Below are positions 7,785 to 12,985 of a stretch of 12,985 nucleotides of DNA, piece after piece. The DNA comes from Methanobacteriota archaeon. GTDB lineage: Archaea > Thermoplasmatota > Poseidoniia > Poseidoniales > Poseidoniaceae. Position numbers and translations under genes: made by a program. The DNA lies in NCBI GenBank assembly GCA_002689565.1, contig NZGQ01000041.1:12276-25260 (forward strand), given 5' to 3'. A model generated the notes under the pieces. It was not told the DNA's origin and ran no database searches. It saw nothing but the letters and a program-made list of their open reading frames with translations. How positions within the stretch are numbered: the stretch's first letter is position 1; each line of letters starts with the position of its first letter.

Positions 7785-10700
7785 ATGGCAGAAGGTGTCT
7801 TCTCGAAACTCGCAGAGAGTTTGCAGAAGGCTCTCGATGAAAAAGGATGGACACCTACTCCAGTCCAGCAAGTTACTCAAGATGAAATTTCATCAGGTGG
7901 AGATAGGTTAATTGTCGCACCAACTGGATCTGGAAAAACCATGGCGGCTATGCTTCCACTTCTAGACAGATGTCTAAGTGAAGGTTGGCAAGGAATGTCA
8001 ATTCTGTATATTACACCATTACGTGCATTGAATAGAGATGTTGATAGAAGGCTAGAGGAGATTACTACAGCAGTTGGTTTACGACTCGGTCTGAGACACG
8101 GTGACACCACTCAATCAGAGAGAACCAAGCAGGTTAGAAAACCGCCAAATGTGATGATTACTACGCCAGAAACATTCCAAATAATGTTTACAGGTTCCAA
8201 ACTTCGTGAGTTACTAAAATCGGTTCAAGCAGTTGTAATCGACGAACTTCACGATATGGCAGATGGCGAGAGAGGTTGGCAATTGTCGGTTGGGATCTCT
8301 AGATTGGAATCTTTTATCGGCAGAGAGGTCCAAAAAATAGGTCTCTCGGCAACTGTAGGAAATCCAAAACAAGTAGCAAAATGGCTTTCAAAGAAAGCAG
8401 AATCGATTGTTGCTATAGCCCCGCGCGGAACCGAGTTATCAGTTGATGCAGTAATTCAAATGCCTGAGGACGAAATCGGTTCGCTTGAATTAGCAATTTC
8501 TCCGAGAGCTCATGCCACGCTCAGAGGATTAGCGGACATTATCGCAAACAAAAGTCCGTGTCTTATATTCGTAAATTCGAGAAATAGTGCAGAAACAGTA
8601 TCGCAGCGATTAACTGCTATCGCTCCAGATTTGTCGATAGGGGTTCATCATGGTTCTTTGGCAAAAGAAACGAGAACAAAAATGGAAAATGATCTTCGAG
8701 AAGGAAATTTGCAAGGGCTTGTTTGTACATCAAGCCTAGAACTTGGAATTGATGTGGGTAGCGTGAATCACATTGTCCAAATCCGCTCTCCACGTTCTGT
8801 AGACCGTATGTTGCAAAGAGTTGGGAGAGCCGACCACAGACTTGGCGGTATCGGACGTGGTCATTTACTATCTTGGGAGAGTGATGATTTATTCGAATCG
8901 GCGGTTATTGCTAGAAAAGCGGTAGCTGGTGAAATCGAGCCGGTAGAATGGAGGGACAGACCATTGTCTGTTGCTGCAAATCAAATTGTAATGATGATTC
9001 ACAGTCACGGCGCCCTTTCTTTTGATGAGGTAACCAAGGCCATTTCAGGTGCCTGTCAGTTTGAAGGTTGGACTGTTGAAGATACGATTTCGATTGGTAA
9101 AGTCCTTGCAGATAGGTGGGTGATTAGGTGTGTAGATGAGCCATCTGATGTACCTTGGTACAGGTGGCCACATGATGTTTGGAAAGAATTAGAAAAGAAT
9201 ACTAAAAAATCTCTTCCTGAACAACCCAAATTAGCCTATGATGAGGAACCTAGCGAAGAAATGACAAAATTATCCTTTGAAATTCCACCAAGATTCGCCA
9301 AAGGATGGCTGAGTCGTTCTGGCAGAACACGTGAATGGGTTAGTAAACATCTCTCGATGATACCAGATAAGCAATCTTATCGAGTTAGAGATGCTGTTAC
9401 TCGTCAGCCTTTGGGAAATGTGGATGAAGCATTTGTTTTATCTCTAAATGATGGGGGTGAAGACCAGGATGGTTCTCAAAGAAGGTTCGTTATGGCCGGT
9501 AGAACCTGGATTGTTGTAGATGCAGACCCAGAACGAAATGAACTCTTGGTAGCCCCAGTCTCTGATCAAGGACATGCTCCACAGTGGGTTGGAGAATTGC
9601 CACCTACGCCTGCAGAAGTCGCCAGAGAATCTGGCCGATTGCGTAGATTATTTGCTATTGATTTAGGATTGATGAAGGATGAAGAAGTCAACCAAATAGA
9701 TCCAGCAGGGTTACTTATGGGCAGTTCTACAATCGATGAATACCCACTCAATGGAGAGGCGAAAGGAATCCTGGCAGATATCGTTAGCACTCATTTTTCA
9801 TCAGCACAAATGATACCGAGTGACAGACTCATTACCATTGAAGAAAGAAGCGATGCATTAGTGATTAATTCTTGTCAAGGTAACAGAATTAACGAAGCAT
9901 TAGGTCACTATCTGTTAGCAATGGCTAGCACTCGCTCAGGTAAATGGGGCCGGTTGATAGTCGAACCTTGTCGGATTTCATTACAAGTGGGAGGGGTGAC
10001 GCCTCGTGAAATCATTGAATGGTTATCCGAAACACCAGCTGAAGCATTGGAAGGTGTACTTTCAGTAACCTTGCCCAATTCTAGAGAGGTTAGATGGAGA
10101 TTTGCTCAAATAGCCAAAATTTTTGGAATTTTACGGCATGGAGTGGACCCAAGAAAAATCAACATCCAGGCATTGCTGAAAAAATACAGAGGTACTCCAG
10201 TAATGAATGAAGTGCTGTCAAAACTTTTCCATGAAAGAATGGATGTTCTTGGAGCCAGTGATATAATGCGAGCGATACAATCAGGATTAATTGGATTAGA
10301 AGTTTCAGCAATGGGGCCGCTAGGAATTTCCAGTCGTTCGGAGAAAGATTTGCTTCTTCCTAATTTTGATAATCAGCAAGTCAGAGCTAGACTTGAAGGC
10401 CGTCTAATGAATGAAAGAGCGGTTTTGTGCTGCCTTAGGTGTCACGCAGTAAGGCGATTTAGGGTTGCTAGGTATCCCGAAATATCTGATTCCAAAACCT
10501 GTTTGAAATGTAAAGGCCAGATGCTTGCATGTGCTCGCGAAGGTCTTGAAAAGCAACTTCTTGAATGGGTGAAGTCAGATGATGAAAAGATTAGTGATCG
10601 TATGATGAAAAATGCGCAAGCAGTTGCCAATAGGGGTATGGATGCAATTCTTGCTCTTATGGGCAGAGGTATCGGAGAAGCGACATGTCAGAGAATTATG

Positions 10701-10793
10701 CGTAAAGTTCAGCGCGGGGACAAAGAAGGTTTGTTAGAAGCAATACATATCGCTGAAATCGAATATGCAAGAACTCGAAGATTTTGGGGTTAA
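7785..10793 (+). CDS. lhr: Lhr-type DEAD/DEAH-box superfamily 2 helicase, 1002 aa
   Basis: ATP-dependent nucleic-acid helicase of the large helicase-related (Lhr) family, which in archaea acts on DNA and DNA/RNA hybrids in genome maintenance. The Q-motif-like WTPTPVQ is at 22-28, Walker A APTGSGKT at 45-52, motif II DELH at 153-156, motif III SAT at 188-190 and motif VI QRVGRADH at 344-351; the family more often has RAGH there. The helicase core is followed by winged-helix and Lhr-core regions, then a zinc-ribbon-like pair (Cys883/Cys886 and Cys906/Cys909). A C-terminal helical segment contains GRGIGEAT and ends ARTRRFWG, as in other archaeal Lhr proteins, so the gene appears complete. It starts 46 bases after the surface protein gene; an own promoter or read-through are both possible. 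The ATG start places a short helix before the Q motif, as expected. Confidence 0.93.
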   Translation: MAEGVFSKLAESLQKALDEKGWTPTPVQQVTQDEISSGGDRLIVAPTGSGKTMAAMLPLLDRCLSEGWQGMSILYITPLRALNRDVDRRLEEITTAVGLRLGLRHGDTTQSERTKQVRKPPNVMITTPETFQIMFTGSKLRELLKSVQAVVIDELHDMADGERGWQLSVGISRLESFIGREVQKIGLSATVGNPKQVAKWLSKKAESIVAIAPRGTELSVDAVIQMPEDEIGSLELAISPRAHATLRGLADIIANKSPCLIFVNSRNSAETVSQRLTAIAPDLSIGVHHGSLAKETRTKMENDLREGNLQGLVCTSSLELGIDVGSVNHIVQIRSPRSVDRMLQRVGRADHRLGGIGRGHLLSWESDDLFESAVIARKAVAGEIEPVEWRDRPLSVAANQIVMMIHSHGALSFDEVTKAISGACQFEGWTVEDTISIGKVLADRWVIRCVDEPSDVPWYRWPHDVWKELEKNTKKSLPEQPKLAYDEEPSEEMTKLSFEIPPRFAKGWLSRSGRTREWVSKHLSMIPDKQSYRVRDAVTRQPLGNVDEAFVLSLNDGGEDQDGSQRRFVMAGRTWIVVDADPERNELLVAPVSDQGHAPQWVGELPPTPAEVARESGRLRRLFAIDLGLMKDEEVNQIDPAGLLMGSSTIDEYPLNGEAKGILADIVSTHFSSAQMIPSDRLITIEERSDALVINSCQGNRINEALGHYLLAMASTRSGKWGRLIVEPCRISLQVGGVTPREIIEWLSETPAEALEGVLSVTLPNSREVRWRFAQIAKIFGILRHGVDPRKINIQALLKKYRGTPVMNEVLSKLFHERMDVLGASDIMRAIQSGLIGLEVSAMGPLGISSRSEKDLLLPNFDNQQVRARLEGRLMNERAVLCCLRCHAVRRFRVARYPEISDSKTCLKCKGQMLACAREGLEKQLLEWVKSDDEKISDRMMKNAQAVANRGMDAILALMGRGIGEATCQRIMRKVQRGDKEGLLEAIHIAEIEYARTRRFWG

Positions 10794-11923
10794 TCAGTTT
10801 CAAGTTCCATTAAGTTAACACGCTCAACAGCCTCTACAACGTCTCCTTCCTCCCACCAATCTACAGCGATAAATGTCGGCCTCTTGCCATGCATTTCAAT
10901 GCATTCAATCGCTCTTTCAACCATGAAGTCAACATCATTTGCTTCACCTGCACGATTTGGATCTGACAGTCCGGCTTGATTCTTTAACCAATTATTCATA
11001 TGGAATACAGGTTGATTTACATCACCTCTTAATTTTTCACAATCCATCGAAGATGTATCGTCATCTGCATAATTTGTGGTCCAGCTATGAGTTAGGAAAT
11101 CATGGAAGTAAGGGTGCGAGGAATCACCGGATTGTTCCCAAAATACAACAAGTCTCTTGTTCATGTTAATCATTTCAATCAAGGTGGGCCATTCAGAATT
11201 CATATCATGGATGTACATCATTTCGGATAATCCTACATCATCGAATATCTCTTTCAAATGATCTGGCTCGACATAGTTTTCAATGAGCAGTGTAACCACA
11301 TCTCTATCTTCACTATTCATTTCAGATTCCAATTTATTTAACCAAGCCCAAGGGTCTACTGCGCCGTAGGTGCAAGGGCTGAAACCTCTATCTGAATCCC
11401 CGTGACAAAATCTGACATTTGAGAGACTTTGTTCGGCAGTTGTCAAATAATGTGTATCTAGCATGAATGCCCTCATTCCAGCATTCCATTGTGGTTGGAA
11501 TCCTGTACGATGATTACTAGCTGGATACCAGATATTATCTTCATGGGTAGAATACGAATTGTGAGTTTCTGGGAATGTTACATCGTCATAACTTCTGTGG
11601 CACAAAATTACCAAACCATTGCAAGGTATGGTTTCCATGTATTCACATGAGCCATCATCTTGTGTTGCATTAGAGTCATAATTCATCGCATCAGAATCAG
11701 TACATCCCAATACAGGTTCAGGTTCTGGCTCATCGTACTGACAAGACCCGTCATCCTCATTTGCTTCAGAATTGTAATTCTTAGCATCAGGATCAGTACA
11801 TCCTAAAATCGGCTCTTCCTCAGATATTTCTTCTGGTTCGTTCAGAGGCGACCTACTCGGCTCGTAAGTGCAACCAGGAGAGAGTAGAATGACCAAGGAC
11901 ATCAGTATTACATGTCCTCGCAT
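10790..11923 (-). CDS. PI-PLC-X-like phosphodiesterase lipoprotein with two Cys-rich repeats, 377 aa
   Basis: Secreted, probably lipid-anchored protein with a TIM-barrel PLC-like phosphodiesterase domain. Residues 1-17 form a hydrophobic signal ending in the lipobox LSPGC (Cys18). An acidic, Pro/Glu-rich linker carries two GCTD...DDGSC repeats (39-63 and 71-95). The catalytic-type domain covers about 105-370. THNS supplies His121 and CHG supplies His174, matching the two catalytic histidines of PI-PLC X domains; GMRAFMLD (Asp156) and LLIENYV are further family-like blocks. Families of this kind cleave phosphodiester bonds in inositol phospholipids or remain of unknown substrate. Archaeal membranes can contain inositol-ether lipids, so the real substrate is open. 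The ATG at 11923 gives the signal peptide directly. Its stop overlaps the convergent helicase stop by four bases. Confidence 0.82.
   Translation of the reverse strand: MRGHVILMSLVILLSPGCTYEPSRSPLNEPEEISEEEPILGCTDPDAKNYNSEANEDDGSCQYDEPEPEPVLGCTDSDAMNYDSNATQDDGSCEYMETIPCNGLVILCHRSYDDVTFPETHNSYSTHEDNIWYPASNHRTGFQPQWNAGMRAFMLDTHYLTTAEQSLSNVRFCHGDSDRGFSPCTYGAVDPWAWLNKLESEMNSEDRDVVTLLIENYVEPDHLKEIFDDVGLSEMMYIHDMNSEWPTLIEMINMNKRLVVFWEQSGDSSHPYFHDFLTHSWTTNYADDDTSSMDCEKLRGDVNQPVFHMNNWLKNQAGLSDPNRAGEANDVDFMVERAIECIEMHGKRPTFIAVDWWEEGDVVEAVERVNLMELETD
11639..11713 (-). repeat. Second GCTD...DDGSC repeat unit of the lipoprotein
   Basis: Encodes residues 71-95, with cysteines 74 and 93 in the same spacing as the first unit. 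It joins directly to the start of the PLC-like domain. A short Glu/Pro linker separates the two units. Confidence 0.8.
11735..11809 (-). repeat. First GCTD...DDGSC repeat unit of the lipoprotein
   Basis: Encodes residues 39-63 of the lipoprotein. The unit contains GCTD, NY, an Asp-Asp-Gly-Ser-Cys end and two cysteines (42 and 61). It is identical to the second unit at 17 of 25 positions and offset from it by 96 bases. Such units recur in secreted proteins of marine bacteria; the acidic residues suggest metal binding, which is inference. Confidence 0.8.
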
Positions 11924-11951
11924 GAAAGATAACTCGCAAACTCTCCATTTT

Positions 11952-11980
11952 AACGCACCGGTATTGCGTTTAGATTAAAC
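11952..11980 (-). promoter_or_regulatory. Two dyads upstream of the PLC-like lipoprotein gene, candidate promoter/operator
   Basis: The 68-base gap between the dCMP deaminase stop and the lipoprotein ATG contains two inverted repeats. AACGCA/TGCGTT (11952-11957 and 11965-11970) has a seven-base spacer. GTTTA/TAAAC (11968-11972 and 11976-11980) has a three-base spacer, and the two share three bases. On the minus strand the second contains the TATA-like TTTAAT about 50 bases before the ATG. The first could be an operator over the start site or a weak hairpin terminator for the deaminase transcript, though no T tract follows it. Confidence 0.35.
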
Positions 11981-11991
11981 TGAGTTAACAA

Positions 11992-12429
11992 CTAAATCTT
12001 GCGAACTACAACTCCGGCTTCTTTGAACATAGCAGTCGAGGTGTTGAAATCATCAATCCATCTATCAGGAATCTCGATTTCATCGTTGTAAATTACTTCT
12101 TTAATTCCAGCCTGTATCAATGACCTTGCACAACGTGAACAGGGAGGCCAAGTCACGTAAGCAACACTGCCTTTGAGTGAAACGCCAATTCTTGCTGCGT
12201 GCATAATCGCGTTTTCCTCTGCATGACAAATTAGTGGGTACTTCAAATTCCGGTCATTCAATCGCTCTTCATCATCATCAATTCCTCTAGGGAAACCGTT
12301 GAAGCCAGTAGAGCGGATTTCACGATCTTCTCCGACAATGACACAACCTACTTTGGTCGATGGGTCTTTACTCCATTGGGCAATATGATTGGCTAATTCG
12401 ATAAACCGGTGGTCCCATTTGTTAGACAT
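11992..12429 (-). CDS. Deoxycytidylate (dCMP) deaminase, 145 aa
   Basis: Zinc enzyme that deaminates dCMP to dUMP, the substrate of thymidylate synthase; cytosolic. The N-terminus has the family-typical WDHRF and WSKDPSTKVG (19-28). The zinc site is complete: HAE at 69-71 (zinc-binding His69, catalytic proton-shuttle Glu71) and PPCSRC with Cys97 and Cys100. The 145-residue length is normal for the family. The start is fixed by WDHRF lying only five residues from the ATG at 12429, with GGCGAGGAG ending directly at the ATG. It follows the FolC-type gene by 34 bases on the same strand, suggesting one transcript. The nearest alternative is another member of the cytidine/deoxycytidylate deaminase superfamily, but motif spacing and N-terminal block favour dCMP deaminase. 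Confidence 0.93.
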   Translation of the reverse strand: MSNKWDHRFIELANHIAQWSKDPSTKVGCVIVGEDREIRSTGFNGFPRGIDDDEERLNDRNLKYPLICHAEENAIMHAARIGVSLKGSVAYVTWPPCSRCARSLIQAGIKEVIYNDEIEIPDRWIDDFNTSTAMFKEAGVVVRKI

Positions 12430-12438
12430 CTCCTCGCC
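12430..12438 (-). promoter_or_regulatory. GGCGAGGAG purine-rich element directly before the dCMP deaminase ATG
   Basis: Reading leftward, GGCGAGGAG ends immediately at the start codon. GAGGAG could pair with an anti-Shine-Dalgarno sequence but leaves no spacer, which is unusual. The GGCGAG core also precedes two other genes in the window. Confidence 0.4.
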
Positions 12439-12463
12439 CCAAGTGAACTGACAAACTCCACAT

Positions 12464-12985
12464 TCAAGAAACTATGTCGGCATTTATTCCCAAGTATGAA
12501 AGGATATTTCCGCACAGATACAATGAGCCAGTTACAACTATCAATTCGGTTTCTTCCTCAAAAGATTCGATTGCAATAGACGGACTTTCGATGTGTGTAA
12601 CACCGGTTAATGGTTTTTCAACGCCCGGATATCGGCCGTTTTGAGGCTCAGTTGTAATTATCTCCACAGGGGGGAATTTTCTGATTAAATCGATTATAGG
12701 GGATAGAAAATCATCCATATTTTGTTGCGGAGATGTGCCTAGTAGAAGAGACCATTTTTTAGGTAGTATTGCAGCGATTTCGGGGATTGCTCTAGCCATT
12801 CCACTAGGATTATGAGCGGCTTCTAGGAGGTAATTTTGTTCTCCTTGAATCAATTGCATTCTAGCTGGCCATGATATCGGTCTTCTCACAAACGAGTATC
12901 CAATCATTCTACAGAGCATTTCGGCTAAATCACCGGCTTCATCCATGAAAGTTGATTTTTCAGGATTGTAGAATCTTGCGCTAAT
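12464..12985 (-). CDS. folC: FolC-type folylpolyglutamate/dihydrofolate synthase, C-terminal part (5' end outside window)
   Basis: C-terminal domain of a Mur-ligase-family enzyme that adds glutamate to folate (or forms dihydrofolate from dihydropteroate). The frame stays open to the right edge, giving 173 visible residues of a protein usually near 420-440; the ATP-binding N-terminal domain is therefore outside. Visible family blocks are WPARMQ (about 39-44), AAHNPSG (56-62), matching the DGAHNP block of FolC but with Ala-Ala before His, and the C-terminal VVTGSLYL (150-157), a strong FolC signature. An internal ATG at 12946 should not be taken as the start. It precedes dCMP deaminase by 34 bases on the same strand. 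Folate or a folate-like cofactor as substrate is inferred from family. Confidence 0.82.
   Translation of the reverse strand: MSARFYNPEKSTFMDEAGDLAEMLCRMIGYSFVRRPISWPARMQLIQGEQNYLLEAAHNPSGMARAIPEIAAILPKKWSLLLGTSPQQNMDDFLSPIIDLIRKFPPVEIITTEPQNGRYPGVEKPLTGVTHIESPSIAIESFEEETELIVVTGSLYLCGNILSYLGINADIVS

Noticed and set aside
10428..10511. Separate zinc-finger gene at the end of the helicase
   Set aside because: The Cys pairs are in frame within the helicase and fit the C-terminal zinc-ribbon-like region expected for archaeal Lhr proteins.
12464..12946. Taking the ATG at 12946 as the start of a short 160-residue protein
   Set aside because: The frame stays open to the right edge and the visible part matches only the C-terminal domain of FolC, so the gene is cut by the window.
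1..12985. CRISPR array, tRNA, rRNA, transposase or phage genes
   Set aside because: No regularly spaced direct repeats, cloverleaf-like segment, rRNA-like stretch or transposase/integrase motifs were noticed by eye; a covariance-model scan was not possible.

Overview
The window looks like a chromosomal segment of a planktonic marine archaeon, most likely a Thermoplasmatota lineage such as Marine Group II (Poseidoniales). This placement is an inference. It rests on an archaeal/ER-type signal peptidase (catalytic Ser and His instead of Ser and Lys), an archaeal Lhr-type helicase, an archaeal-style M50 membrane protease, a giant secreted protein with a CARDB-like domain and a very acidic C-terminal tail, moderate GC content and tight gene packing. 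No rRNA or tRNA gene, CRISPR array, IS element or phage gene was seen, and no gap between genes exceeds about 135 bases.

Layout: (1) 1-632, minus: site-2-type M50 metalloprotease, cut by the left edge. (2) 707-1252, plus: soluble protein of unknown function. (3) 2584 down to 1231, minus: a two-gene unit of a small two-helix membrane protein followed 16 bases later by signal peptidase I; its 3' end overlaps the 3' end of gene 2 by 22 bases. (4) 2720-7738, plus: 1672-residue surface protein, followed 46 bases later by a 1002-residue Lhr-type helicase (7785-10793). (5) From the right edge, minus: C-terminal part of a FolC-type ligase, then a dCMP deaminase, then a PLC-like phosphodiesterase lipoprotein whose stop codon overlaps the helicase stop by four bases (TTAA).

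Two functional themes can be argued. The left half concerns the membrane and secretion: an intramembrane-type protease, a signal peptidase, a small membrane protein and a giant exported protein. On the right, FolC and dCMP deaminase are adjacent on one strand and both feed thymidylate synthesis (folate cofactor and dUMP). The helicase is a DNA/RNA maintenance gene with no obvious link to its neighbours.

I do not see a convincing undescribed multi-gene system. The points most worth a second look are the giant surface protein, the PLC-like lipoprotein carrying two Cys-rich repeats, the two convergent gene overlaps (one containing a palindrome that gives both proteins similar tails), and a GGCGAG motif just upstream of three start codons, two of them next to hairpins.
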